From Myxococcus sp. RHSTA-1-4 (GTDB taxonomy: Bacteria > Myxococcota > Myxococcia > Myxococcales > Myxococcaceae): DNA of 64,000 nucleotides. Both the position numbers and the translations under genes were made by a program. Shown piece after piece: positions 1 through 9,700 of the stretch. The stretch lies in contig NZ_JAIQDG010000001.1 in the NCBI RefSeq assembly GCF_020037125.1, positions 310,001-374,000 on the forward strand, read 5' to 3'. The stretch's first letter is position 1. Each line of letters starts with the position of its first letter. The notes beneath the pieces are model-generated. The model was not told the origin of the DNA. It ran no database searches and saw only the letters and a program-made list of their open reading frames with translations.

Positions 1-19
1 CTCGGCCTCGCGCGGGGCG

Positions 20-1366
20 CTACGACTCCGCCTCCGTCCCGTGCGCCTCCAGCAGCTTGTAGAGCGTCTTGCGGTCCACGTCGAGCAGCCGCGCCGCCTC
101 GCTCTTGTTGCCTCCCACGTGCTGGAGCACGTGCGCCGCGTACCGGCGTGACAGCTCCGCGAGGCTGGGCATGTCTCCCGCCAGCCCCGACAGCTTCGGC
201 GTCGCCTCGCCAATGGGCTCCGGGAAGTCCTGCGGCCCCAGCACGCCCGTCACGTTCAGCGCCAGCGCCCGCGCCACCACGTTCTCCAGCTGCCGCACGT
301 TGCCCGGCCAGTCGTAGCCCGTCAGCCGGGCCATCGCCTCGGGCGTCACCACCGGCCTCGCTCCGCCCCGCGCGTGCCTCGCCGCGAAGTGCTCCACCAG
401 CGCCGGCACGTCCTCGCGCCGCTCCCGCAGCGGCGGCAGGTGCAGGTGCACCACGTCCAGCCGGTACAGCAGGTCCTCGCGGAACAGCCCCTCCTCCACC
501 CGCTCCTTCAGGTCCTTGTTCGTCGCCGCCACCACCCGCACGTCCACCTTCACCGGCACGCTCTCGCCCACGCGGCGAATCTCGCCCTCCTGCAGCACGC
601 GCAGCAGCTGCGACTGCACCTTCATCCCCACGTCGCCAATCTCGTCCAGGAAGAGCGTGCCGCCGCTCGCCTCCTCGAAGACGCCCCGCCGCGCGCCCGA
701 GGCGCCCGTGAAGCTGCCCTTCGCGTGACCGAACAGCTCGCTCTCCATCAGCGACTCCGTAATCGCCCCGCAGTCCACCGGGATGAACGGCCCCGCCGCC
801 CTCGGCGAGCGCTTGTGCAGCGCCCTCGCCACCATCTCCTTGCCCGTCCCCGTCTCGCCCGTAATCAGCACCGGCACGTTGCTCGCCGCCGCCCGCGCCA
901 CCTGCTTGTAGACCTCCAGCAGCGCGGGGCTGCGCCCCACCAGCACCAGCGAGGTGCGCTCCACCTGCTGCCGCAGCGAGCGGTTCTCCTCCACCAGCCG
1001 CTTCTGCTCCAGCGCCCGCTTCGCCACCCGCAGAATCGCGTCCACGTCGAACGGCTTCGCCAGGTAGTCGAAGGCGCCCTGCTGGATGCTGTCCAGCGCG
1101 CCCTCGATGTTGCCGAACGCCGTCACCACGATGACGGGTGTGTCCGGCAGGTGCGTCTTCACCGCCTGGAGGACCTTCAGCCCGTCCCCCGGCTCGGGCA
1201 TGGCCATGTCCGTCATCACCAGGTCGAACGACCCCTCCGCCAGCCGCTCCGCCGCGCGCTTCGGGTCCGGCGCCTGCGTCACCGTCCCCAGCACGCCCAG
1301 CAGCCGCTGGAGCAAATCTCGAGCCTGGGGGTCATCGTCCACGACGAGGATGCGGGCTGTGCTCAT
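20..1366 (-). CDS. NtrC-type sigma54-dependent response regulator
   Basis: 448 aa. The order is receiver domain (about 5-120, phospho-acceptor D53 in VMTDMAMPEPGDG), AAA+ sigma54-activation domain (about 145-370, Walker A GETGTGKE, the sigma54-contact loop reads GSFTGA instead of the commoner GAFTGA) and a C-terminal Fis-type helix-turn-helix (SEAARLLDVDRKTLYKLL). It should activate sigma54 promoters after phosphorylation by the histidine kinase encoded just upstream. The ATG overlaps the end of that kinase gene by 4 nt (ATGA), so the two are translationally coupled. The target genes cannot be told from the sequence. Confidence 0.95.
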   Translation of the reverse strand: MSTARILVVDDDPQARDLLQRLLGVLGTVTQAPDPKRAAERLAEGSFDLVMTDMAMPEPGDGLKVLQAVKTHLPDTPVIVVTAFGNIEGALDSIQQGAFDYLAKPFDVDAILRVAKRALEQKRLVEENRSLRQQVERTSLVLVGRSPALLEVYKQVARAAASNVPVLITGETGTGKEMVARALHKRSPRAAGPFIPVDCGAITESLMESELFGHAKGSFTGASGARRGVFEEASGGTLFLDEIGDVGMKVQSQLLRVLQEGEIRRVGESVPVKVDVRVVAATNKDLKERVEEGLFREDLLYRLDVVHLHLPPLRERREDVPALVEHFAARHARGGARPVVTPEAMARLTGYDWPGNVRQLENVVARALALNVTGVLGPQDFPEPIGEATPKLSGLAGDMPSLAELSRRYAAHVLQHVGGNKSEAARLLDVDRKTLYKLLEAHGTEAES

Positions 1367-2817
1367 GTGCCGACCTTGCGCATTCCGGAGGCGGCGGGGG
1401 AAGTCCGTGCGTCACCGGCGCCACCCGCCGCCACCGGGCGCACCACGCGAGGAAAGCGCACCACCACCCGCGTGCCCTTCCCCTCTTCCGAGCGAACCAC
1501 CAGCGTGCCTCCGTGCGCCTCCACCACCCGCTTCGTGGTGACCAGCCCCAGGCCATGGCCCGGAAGGCCCCGCACCTCGGCCGCGCGGAAGAAGGGCTGG
1601 AACAGCGAGGCCAGCGTCACCTGCGACATGCCGATGCCGTTGTCCTCCACCTCCAGCACCGCCTCGCCGCCCTCCGACGCCACCCGCACCCTCACCTTCG
1701 GCTCCGGCCGGCCCGCCGTGTACTTCACCGCGTTGGTCAGCAGGTTGCGCGCGCTCACCTGCAGGAGCTGGCCCGGGCAGTCCACCGCCACGCCGGGCTC
1801 CAGCTCCCGCTCCAGCGCCACGCCCTGTGACGCCGCCGTCTGCGCCACCTCCAGCAGCACCGTGGTGACGGCCGTGTCCAGCTCCGCCACCGTCTTCTCC
1901 CCGCGCGTGCCCGCCCGGCAGAAGCGCAGCAGCGCCTCAATCAGCTCGCCCATCCGCACCGCGCTGGACTCGCACTGCGCCAGCATCTCCAGCGCCCCCG
2001 CGTCCTTCACCGCGCCCGTGCGGCGGATGAGCGTCAGGTAGCCCTTCAGCGGCGCCAGCGGAGAGATGAGGTCGTGCGCCACGCGCCGCGTGAAGGCGTC
2101 CAGCTCCTGGTTGTGGCGGCCCAGCTCCTCGAGCTGCCCCTGGATGGTGGCGTCCTGCCGCTTGAGCACGGAGGTGATGTGCAGGCCCACGACCAGCGAC
2201 ACCAGAATCGCCATCAGCGTGGCGACCGCGCCGAACGCCGTCGTGCGCACGCGCAGGTCCGCCAGGTGCCCCGCCAGCCTGCGCGCCTCGTCCGCGTTCT
2301 CCTGCGCCAGCGTGCCGGCCAGCGCGTCCAGCTCCGCCGCCAGCGGGCGGATGCGCTCGGCCAGGTGGCGCCGCGCCCGCTCCCCCTCGCGCCGCTGGGA
2401 GAACACCGCCGCCGCCCGCACCTGGTCCGCCAGCCCCTGGCACGCGGCGTTGAAGCGCTGCCACACCGCCTTCTCCCCCGGCGGCAGGTTGCGCGTGTAC
2501 GCCTCCGACGAGGCGCGGATGTCCGCGAGAATCTCCTCCATCACCGCGTCCGCGGCGGCGCGCTCGGCGTCGTCCGTGGCGCGCACGTGCGCCTCAATCG
2601 CCGACTCCAGCGACAGCGCGTCCACGCGGATGCGGCCGATGAGGCCCGCGCGCGCCAGCGCCTCCTGGACGAGCGCGTCCACCTGCCGTCCCGTGCGGAC
2701 CTCCGTCCACAGCGTGAAGGCGGTGACGGCCGACAGCAGCGCCACCGCGAAGAAGAAGCCGGCGCGGTAGCCGCGAATGGGCGTGGGGGAGCTCACCAGG
2801 GACGAGTCCTCTAACAC
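1363..2817 (-). CDS. Membrane sensor histidine kinase
   Basis: 484 aa from a GTG start. Membrane helix at about 18-38, an extracytoplasmic helical region to about 200 that resembles a four-helix-bundle sensor, second helix at about 203-225, HisKA with phospho-acceptor H248 in RRVAHDLISPLAPLKG, then HATPase_c with N box (NLLTNAVKYT), G1 (DNGIGM) and G2 (GHGLGL). It is the cognate kinase of the NtrC-type regulator that overlaps its 3' end. The start is uncertain: the GTG at 2817 has no clear ribosome binding site, while a GTG at 2796 lies 9 nt after AGAGGA. Both give the same domains. Confidence 0.93.
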   Translation of the reverse strand: MLEDSSLVSSPTPIRGYRAGFFFAVALLSAVTAFTLWTEVRTGRQVDALVQEALARAGLIGRIRVDALSLESAIEAHVRATDDAERAAADAVMEEILADIRASSEAYTRNLPPGEKAVWQRFNAACQGLADQVRAAAVFSQRREGERARRHLAERIRPLAAELDALAGTLAQENADEARRLAGHLADLRVRTTAFGAVATLMAILVSLVVGLHITSVLKRQDATIQGQLEELGRHNQELDAFTRRVAHDLISPLAPLKGYLTLIRRTGAVKDAGALEMLAQCESSAVRMGELIEALLRFCRAGTRGEKTVAELDTAVTTVLLEVAQTAASQGVALERELEPGVAVDCPGQLLQVSARNLLTNAVKYTAGRPEPKVRVRVASEGGEAVLEVEDNGIGMSQVTLASLFQPFFRAAEVRGLPGHGLGLVTTKRVVEAHGGTLVVRSEEGKGTRVVVRFPRVVRPVAAGGAGDARTSPAASGMRKVGT

Positions 2818-2852
2818 GGCGGCCCCGCGTCGCGCAGGCCGCGCGCCGTCCT

Positions 2853-3308
2853 TCAGGGTGCCGCCGTCCCGTTGCCCGCCGGAGGAGCGGACTCACGCGG
2901 AGGATGCATGCGCCGCCGGGCGCGCTCGAGCGCGGACTCGTACCAGACCTCCGACAGCTCCTCGTGCATCTCCTTCAGTTCCTTCAGCTCGTTGAGCTGG
3001 CGCTCCAGCGACAGGAGCTGCGCGTTGTGCTCCTCCAGCGCGTGCCGGTCCGCCTCCGTGCGCACCAGCTCCTCCAGCACCGCCACGCGCCCCTGCTCCG
3101 CCTCGGCGCGCTCCAGCGCCAGCCGCTCCATGGCCGACTCCAGCGACGCCAGCCGTGCCGCCAGCGCCTCGGTGCGCTCCCGCTCCGCCTCGAGCTCACG
3201 GCGCCACCGCTCCGTCTCCAGCACCTGGGCCTCCAGGCGCGCGGGAGGGATTCCCGCGCATCCGACGCCCAGCCAGGACACCGCCGTCACGAGCCGCAGG
3301 TACCGCAT
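2853..3308 (-). CDS. Putative coiled-coil lipoprotein
   Basis: 151 aa. The N-terminus MRYLRLVTAVSWLGVGCAG looks like a lipoprotein signal with Cys17 as the lipidation site, although the lipobox (GVGC) is weak. Residues about 30-135 are Glu/Arg/Leu-rich with heptad character, predicting a long coiled coil, and the tail is Pro/Ala-rich. It ends 35 nt before the histidine kinase gene on the same strand and may be the first gene of that operon, perhaps an envelope-anchored partner of the sensor. No family was recognised. The open frame continues upstream to 3866, but that part is antisense to another gene and lacks a plausible start. Confidence 0.75.
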   Translation of the reverse strand: MRYLRLVTAVSWLGVGCAGIPPARLEAQVLETERWRRELEAERERTEALAARLASLESAMERLALERAEAEQGRVAVLEELVRTEADRHALEEHNAQLLSLERQLNELKELKEMHEELSEVWYESALERARRRMHPPRESAPPAGNGTAAP

Positions 3309-3585
3309 ACACCGTCTCTCCCGCACCGCGGCCGCGCGACATGCGCGGCGAGGGAACCGGGTAGCGCGTGCAGCTTGCTCAACTGCCCCGGTGCCGTCAA
3401 AGCGGCACGTGCCCGCCTGGGGAGCAGGCCCCCAGCGTGCCACGGCCCGCTGCGGAGTTTCTCCCCACGAGCAGCATCTCCCACATGGACGCTTCCCTCT
3501 GGAGGCGGCGCTGGCACGCCGGCTGCTCAAGGAACGGGGCACACAGCGACGCAATCCCGCGTCGTCCCCCCCGACGGAGCTTTCC

Positions 3586-3837
3586 ATGAAGACCGTGTTC
3601 GCCGCCGCCCTCCTCGCCGCCGCCACCGCGTTCGCCAACACCCCGGCTCCCGCCGCCGCGGAGACCAAGCCGGCCGCCGCCGAGGCCAAGCCCGCCGCCG
3701 AGGTGAAGGCCGCCGAAGCTGCCCCCGCCCCCGCCGCGGAGGCCCCCAAGGCCGAGGCGAAGCCCGAGGCCAAGCCCGCGAAGAAGTCCTCCAAGAAGGC
3801 CGCTCCGAAGACGGAGACCGCCGCCGAGACCAAGTAA
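3586..3837 (+). CDS. Small Ala/Lys/Pro-rich secreted protein
   Basis: 83 aa. A clean signal peptide (MKTVFAAALLAAATAFA, cleavage likely after AFA) is followed by about 65 residues made almost only of A, K, E, P and T, with PAKKSSKKAAPK near the C-terminus. The composition resembles histone H1-like or PAKKAT-repeat tails, but with export to the periplasm. The start is supported by GGAG about 8 nt upstream of the ATG. A strong Rho-independent terminator follows 30 nt after the stop, so it is probably a monocistronic, well-expressed gene. Function is unknown; cation or polyanion binding at the envelope is only a guess from composition. Confidence 0.8.
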   Translation: MKTVFAAALLAAATAFANTPAPAAAETKPAAAEAKPAAEVKAAEAAPAPAAEAPKAEAKPEAKPAKKSSKKAAPKTETAAETK

Positions 3838-3866
3838 TTCCTGACTTTCAGGTCCGAAGCACACAC

Positions 3867-3909
3867 GCGGGGGCGCTCCTTCCAAGGGGAGCGCCCCCGC
3901 TGTCTTTTT
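3867..3909 (+). terminator. Rho-independent terminator
   Basis: Perfect 13-bp stem (GCGGGGGCGCTCC at 3867-3879 pairing with 3888-3900), 8-nt loop, then TGTCTTTTTC. It terminates the small secreted-protein gene. Confidence 0.93.
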
Positions 3910-4036
3910 CCGGGTCTCCCCGCACCCGTACCGCCCGTCGGTGCCGGGCCTCACTCGAAATCAAATGGAGGTTATTTCCGACCCTCCCGGGTCATCCTGC
4001 TTTCAGCGGCTTTGCGTCATTCAATGAGTATGAGAT

Positions 4037-4065
4037 TTGACAGGAACAGAGGAATCCTGCTTAAT
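4037..4065 (+). promoter_or_regulatory. sigma70-type promoter for the GAF-protein gene
   Basis: Perfect -35 TTGACA at 4037-4042, 17-nt spacer, and CTTAAT at 4060-4065 as the -10 (4 of 6 matches to TATAAT). It sits in a locally AT-richer stretch (about 3955-4090), unlike the surrounding sequence. It would give a leader of about 85 nt before the ATG at 4156. Confidence 0.65.
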
Positions 4066-4155
4066 GTGACTTAAGCGAATGACAGACCGGTCCGGATAGT
4101 GTCGGAACTCGCTGGCAGTCGCCCTTTTCTGGAGCCCCCCTCCTGGAGTCCCCCA

Positions 4156-4743
4156 ATGATTGAAGCCTTCTCGAAGGTGTCCGAAGCCTCGAAGCTCCTG
4201 CTGGAGAAGGGACTGGGCGCGACCACGGGCATCGAGACGCTGGCCATGGTGGGCCACGCGCTCGGCGTGCATCGGGCCTACATCTTCGAGAACCGCACGC
4301 AGGGCACGTATGGCCGGTTCATCACGGACATGCGCTACGGCTGGGCGGAGCCGCCCACGCCGTCGCCGCTGGCCAACCCCGTGCTGCGCGCCTTCAGCTT
4401 CCGGGACTTCGCGCCGGGCTGGGTGGACATGCTGGAGGCGGGCATGGTGGTGGCCTGCCCCACCCGCGACGCCCCGCCGATGATGCGTGAGTTGCTGGAG
4501 CGACAGGGTACGCAATCGGTGCTGATGTGCCCCATCAACCCCACGCGTCAGCAATGGTGGGGCATGGTGGCCTTCGAGGACTGCCGGCAGCCTCGCGGCT
4601 GGAAGCCGGAGGAGGTCAGCCTCCTCAAGTCGCTGTCGCGGGCGGTGGCGGCGTCGGTGCGCCACGGGCAGATGCGCTCGTCGCTGGACCAGGTCCGCAA
4701 CAGCCTGCGGCAGGCGGTCAGCCGCACGGCGTCCGGGCGCTGA
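4156..4743 (+). CDS. GAF-domain protein
   Basis: 195 aa. Residues about 15-180 have the GAF pattern: an N-terminal helix (VSEASKLLLEKGLGATTGIETL), a central ligand pocket and the C-terminal signature MCPINPTRQQWWGMVAFED followed by a helix (EVSLLKSLSRAVAASV). No output domain is present, so it is a stand-alone small-molecule or redox sensor. The ATG at 4156 has GGAG about 8 nt upstream. A GTG at 4099 in the same frame would add 19 residues and is less likely. It lies 98 nt before the Ser/Thr kinase gene on the same strand, so the GAF protein may feed into that kinase, but this is inference. Confidence 0.85.
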   Translation: MIEAFSKVSEASKLLLEKGLGATTGIETLAMVGHALGVHRAYIFENRTQGTYGRFITDMRYGWAEPPTPSPLANPVLRAFSFRDFAPGWVDMLEAGMVVACPTRDAPPMMRELLERQGTQSVLMCPINPTRQQWWGMVAFEDCRQPRGWKPEEVSLLKSLSRAVAASVRHGQMRSSLDQVRNSLRQAVSRTASGR

Positions 4744-4841
4744 CGGACGCCTGCCCGGGGGGGTGGCGGCGACGTCATCCGGGCGGATAGTCAGGCGGCG
4801 GATTTCTGCTACCCTGGCGCCCCCCCCCGCGCCCACCGCCA

Positions 4842-6680
4842 ATGTCCTCAATCGACCCCACCGCGATCAGCCGGCCCCGCTCCCCGGACCTCATCAGCGG
4901 CTACCACCTCGAGAAGCTCGTCGGGAGTGGCGGCATGGGTGAGGTCCACAAGGCCACCCAGCTCTCGCTTGGCCGCACGGTCGCCGTGAAGCTCCTCAAC
5001 CCGGAGCTGGCCAAGGACCCCTCCTTCATCGCCCGGTTCCAGAAGGAGGCCGCGGCGCTCGCCGCGCTGAGCCATCCCCACATCGTCTCCATCGTCGACA
5101 AGGGGAAGACGGACACCACGTACTACCTGGTGATGGAGTTCGTGGACGGCCCGTCGCTGCGCGAGTTGATCCGCGCGCCGGAGCTGGACGTCACGGGCGC
5201 GCTGCGGCGGATGCTCGAAATCTGCCGGGCCATCGAGTACGCGCACGGCCGCGGCGTCATCCACCGGGACCTGAAGCCGGAGAACATCCTGCTGGACCAG
5301 CAGGCCGGCGGCATCGCCAAGGTGTCGGACTTCGGGCTCGCGTCGTTCCTGGCGGATGCCAGCCCGTCCTCGCGCTACGCGCTGACCTCCACGCACGTGT
5401 CCATGGGCACGCTGTCGTACATGGCGCCCGAGCAGCGCGTGGACGCGAAGAACGCGGACGCGCGCGCGGACATCTTCTCGCTGGGCGTCATCCTCTACGA
5501 GTGGCTCACCGGGGAGGTGCCGCTGGGCACCTTCGACCCGCCCTCGCAGCGCAAGGAGGGGCTGGACCCGCGGCTGGACGCCATCGTCACCCGGTGCCTC
5601 AAGCCGGACCCGGAGGACCGCTACCCCTCGGTGCGGGCGCTCATCGAGGACCTGGAGCTGCTGGTGCCCGGCAGCATGTCGTCCCTGCCGGCGGTGAGGC
5701 CGACACGCATCCACCGCCTCCGCCAGGGCGTGCGCAAGGTGGTGCGCAAGACGCTGCAGGCCGCCGCCGCGCTGGTGGTGCTGGCGGCGCTGGGCGTGCT
5801 GGCCAGGGAGTGGCTGCGCGACGGCGAGGCGCGCCCGCGGGTGCAGCCCGGCGCGGCCATCATGGAGGACCTGGGCCCCATGTCGGCCCTCACGGGGCCC
5901 GGGCGCAGCGAGGATGCCTCGGAGAGGCGCACGCTGGCCCTGGGCGAGGGCCCGGAGCAACTGAACCTGCTGGTGTCGGGCCGCCCGGTGGAGTTCCAGG
6001 AGAACGCCGTCATCTTCCCGGCGGTGGACGGACAGTCGCGCGTGGGCCGCGTCCGCATGAACGTGGTGGGCCGGGAGGGAGACATCGCCACGCTCAGCGC
6101 GCGCCTGCGGGCGGACGCCGCGCCCCCCACGCCCATGCGCCGCGCGCTGGCCTTCTGGAACGGGCCGCCACGGGCGACGCAGGCCGCGGTGCTGCTGGTG
6201 GGCAGCACGGACCTCGACTACGTGGCGCTCATCCACAATGGCGCCGGCGAGCCCGTGCGGCTGGAGTGGGCGCTGGACGAGCGCCGCGGCACCATGCTGG
6301 GCCCGGACGCCCCCGAGGGCGAGGCGGTGCTGGAGCTGAAGGTGGACGCGGAAGGCGTCCTCCAGGCCTTCGTGGGCAAGGGGAAGGAGCAGCGCGCCAT
6401 CGCCGAGCCCATCAACCTGGGGCCGGGCTGGATGGAGCACTTCGGTGAGCTGCCCCCCGTGCCCGCCGTCGGCTGCATCGAGGGCACCTGCCGCATCGAG
6501 GGACTCACCTTCACCGTGCGCAAGGCGCCCCCTCCGGGGACGACGGCCCCGGTGCCCACCCTGGCGGTGAGGCCCGCCGCCCCGGTGCCCGCCAAGGCGG
6601 TGGCGCCCAAGAAGGCCCCGCCACCTCCGCCCAAGAAGCAGCCCGCGAAGGCGCCCCCGAAGGGCGGCAAGCGGCGGTAG
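4842..6680 (+). CDS. Transmembrane Ser/Thr protein kinase
   Basis: 612 aa. Hanks-type kinase domain at about 21-275 with all key motifs: G-loop GSGGMGEV, K50 in VAVK, HRDLKPEN with its His at 141, DFG at 163-165 and APEQ. It should be catalytically active. A membrane helix at about 305-325 (AAAALVVLAALGVLA) is followed by a 270-residue extracytoplasmic region of beta-rich character with the pair VGCIEGTCRIEG and a Pro/Lys tail. This is the usual PknB-like topology of cytoplasmic kinase and external sensor. The ligand is unknown. The lipoprotein gene 85 nt downstream on the same strand may be co-transcribed. Confidence 0.95.
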   Translation: MSSIDPTAISRPRSPDLISGYHLEKLVGSGGMGEVHKATQLSLGRTVAVKLLNPELAKDPSFIARFQKEAAALAALSHPHIVSIVDKGKTDTTYYLVMEFVDGPSLRELIRAPELDVTGALRRMLEICRAIEYAHGRGVIHRDLKPENILLDQQAGGIAKVSDFGLASFLADASPSSRYALTSTHVSMGTLSYMAPEQRVDAKNADARADIFSLGVILYEWLTGEVPLGTFDPPSQRKEGLDPRLDAIVTRCLKPDPEDRYPSVRALIEDLELLVPGSMSSLPAVRPTRIHRLRQGVRKVVRKTLQAAAALVVLAALGVLAREWLRDGEARPRVQPGAAIMEDLGPMSALTGPGRSEDASERRTLALGEGPEQLNLLVSGRPVEFQENAVIFPAVDGQSRVGRVRMNVVGREGDIATLSARLRADAAPPTPMRRALAFWNGPPRATQAAVLLVGSTDLDYVALIHNGAGEPVRLEWALDERRGTMLGPDAPEGEAVLELKVDAEGVLQAFVGKGKEQRAIAEPINLGPGWMEHFGELPPVPAVGCIEGTCRIEGLTFTVRKAPPPGTTAPVPTLAVRPAAPVPAKAVAPKKAPPPPPKKQPAKAPPKGGKRR

Positions 6681-6765
6681 CCCCGCCGAAGCGCCCACAG
6701 CGGACATCTCCGCGCAGGGGAATATGGCCACCCACGGGGGATTGCATTATCCCTTCGGCCCTCCT

Positions 6766-9700
6766 ATGCGCACCTTCCGCCGCGGCCTGGCCGCGCTCGC
6801 CTTCCTCGCAGCCCTGTCCGGCTGCCCCAAGTCCCCCTCCTCCGTCACGCCCCGCGTCCTCGAGTCCGCCGCCGAGCGGGCGGAGAAGGGCGCCGACGAG
6901 GCCCGCACGCTCGCGCTGGCGGGCTTCCATGCGTACCTGGTGGCGGGCAACCCCGCGCTGGCGCAGCAGCGCTTCGACGCGGCCGTGGCGAAGGACCCGG
7001 GCGACCCGTACGCGCTGATGGGGCAGCACTGGCTGGCGCGGCGCGCGGGCCGCCCGGACCGGGCGCTGGCGGCCTCGCTGGAGCTGGCGGCGCGCGCGCC
7101 CCGGCACCCGCTGGCGGTGCCCGCCGCGCGGTACACGCTGGACCTGGTGGGCACGTCGCGCGCGCTGGACGACGACATCCTCAAGGGCGTGGAGCGCGCG
7201 CTGGCGGCGGGCGCGACGGGCGAGACGGCCTTCCTGCTGCGCGGCGCGCGCCTGTCCGTGCACGTGGTGCGGGGGGACGCGAAGGCACGGGACGCGGTGC
7301 TGCGCGAGCTGGGTGGCGTGGGCGAGGCGGCGCTGGTGGGCCCCTTCTCCCCCTTCCACGTGCTGGCGTGGGACGAGGCGGACCCGGTGAGCCAATCCGG
7401 CTCGCTGGCGGGCCCCTTCACCGGCGCCTTCGGCCCGCTGCCCGTGCGCACGCTGCGCGCGCCGGACGGCCGGCTGGACCTGGGCGGCGAGCCCGGCGAG
7501 GGTGACCTGTACCTGCTGGCCTTCGACGCGGAGGTGACGGAGCCGGGCACCTACGTGGCGCGCTCGGTGAGCGGCACCTCGCACCAGGTGCTGCTGGACG
7601 GAGCGCCGCTGATGGAGCGCCGAGCCTGGGAGCGCGCCGCCTCCACCGTCACCACGCGCGCCGTGGAGCTGCCCGCGGGCAAGCACCGCTTCCTCATCCG
7701 GCAGTTCAAGGCCGGCACCTCCGGCCTCCTCACCTTCGCCCTGCTGCGCGAGGACGGGCGCCCCTCCGGCGTGCGCTTCACCCCCGCCGCCGGGCCTGCG
7801 CCCCAGACGTGGGGCAAGGCGCCGGACAGCTCCGAGGAGACGCCGGGCGTGTACCCCACGGTGGAGTCGCTGAAGACGGCGCTGGAGGAGGAGGCCGGTG
7901 GGCTGCTGGCCACGGTGCTGGCGGTGCGCGACGGCATGGCCCGGGACGCGGACGGGGCGCGGCGGCTGATGGCGGCGGTGGAGGCCAACACCCCGGCCCT
8001 GCTGGCGCTGCGCGCGGAGCTGGCGGCCGTGGACCGCACGGTGCCCGCCAAGGTGGCGCGGGGCCGGGCCACGAGGGATTTGGAGGCGGTGCTGGCGAAG
8101 GACCCGGGCAACGTGGCCGCGCTGCTGGTGCGCGCGGACCTCTTCATGGATGACGGGCAGCCGGCCGCGTCGCTGGAGACGCTGAAGGCGGTGGACCCGG
8201 CGGCGGCCGCCGCCAGCCCCGCGGTGTCCATGGCGCGGGCGCGCGCGGCGCTGGCGCTGGACGTGGAGGCGCTCGCGGAGGAGTCGCTGACGGTGGCGCT
8301 GGAGGCGCAGCCGGGCCACTGCGAGGCGCTGGGGCTCCAGTACAACCTGGCGCGCCGGCGAGACGCGGTGGAGCGCGGAGACCGGCTGGTGGAGGCCCTG
8401 AGCGGCTGCCCCGGCGCGGTGGTGCGCGAGGCCGAGCACGCGCGCACGCGGGGCGACATGGAGACCGCGGCGAAGCTGTACGCGGACCTGCTCTCCAGGG
8501 ACCCCAGCAGCGCGAGCACGGGCAACTCGCTGGCCAACCTCTACGTGTCCCTGCGCCGCTACGATGACGCCACGGCGGTGCTGAAGGCGCTGGCGGCGGT
8601 GTGGCCGCGCAACGCGGAGCTGGTGAAGCGGATGGCGGACGTGCGCGAGCACGCGGGCCAGCCGGCCGAGGCGCTCGCGCTGCGGGAGAAGGCGCTGGCC
8701 ATGGAGGGAGACGACCTGTCCCTGCGCCGCGCGGTGGAGCGGACGAAGACGGGCCGCGAGCTGCTGCAGGAGTACGCCATCGACGCACGGGAGGCCATCC
8801 GCGCCTACGAGGCGGAGCCCGTCACCGGCGGCAGCGCGGCGGCCTTCGTGCTGGATGCGGCGGCGGTGCGCGTGTACCCGGATGGCAGCATCGTCAACCG
8901 CATCCACACGGTGCAGAAGGCGCTGGAGCAGTCCGGCGTGCAGGACATCGCCGAGGTCAACGTGCCCCGCGGCGCGCAGGTGCTGGCGCTGCGCACGCTG
9001 AAGGCGGACGGCCGCGTGCTGGAGCCGGAGAACATCGAGGGCAAGGACACGGTGAGCCTGCCGGGCGTGCAGGTGGGCGACTACATCCAGGTGGAGTACC
9101 TGCTGGCGGAGGGCCCCCGCGGCCCCGCGCAGCCGGGCTTCACGGCGTCCGCGTTCTACTTCCAAATCGCCAACCAGCCGAACGCGTGGACGACGTACAC
9201 CGTGGTGGCGCCGAAGGGCAGCGGCATGAAGGTGGACGCGCACGGCATGAAGGCGCCCGCGCCGAAGGTGGAGGGAGACGTGGAGGTCTTCCACTACGAG
9301 GCGCGCCGGGTGCCGCCGTTCATCGCCGAGCCGGACGCCCCGCAGTCCAGCAACGAGTACCTGCCCTTCGTCCTGGTGGGCGCGGGCGCCACGGGCAATG
9401 ACGGGCTGGTGCGCGTCTACGGCGATGCCTTCCAGGACCGCTGGCAGCGCACGGCGGAGGTGGAGGCCTTCGCGCGCAAGGCGGCGGAGGGGAAGCAGGG
9501 CCTGGAGGCGGTGAAGGCGCTGCACGCGGCGGTGATGCAGCGCTTCTCCGGGCGGGATTCGGGGCTGGCGCAGTCCGCGGCGTCCACCGTGGCGCAGGAC
9601 CGCGGCAGCCGGCTGACGGTGCTGAAGGCCGGACTGGACGCGCTGGGGATTCCGGCGCGCGTGGTGGCGATTCGCACCTTCAGCACGGACCCGGCGCCGT

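Noticed and set aside
3391-3435. Two small hairpins in the gap before the Ala/Lys-rich gene
   Set aside because: Short stems (6 bp) are common by chance at this G+C content and there is no associated motif.
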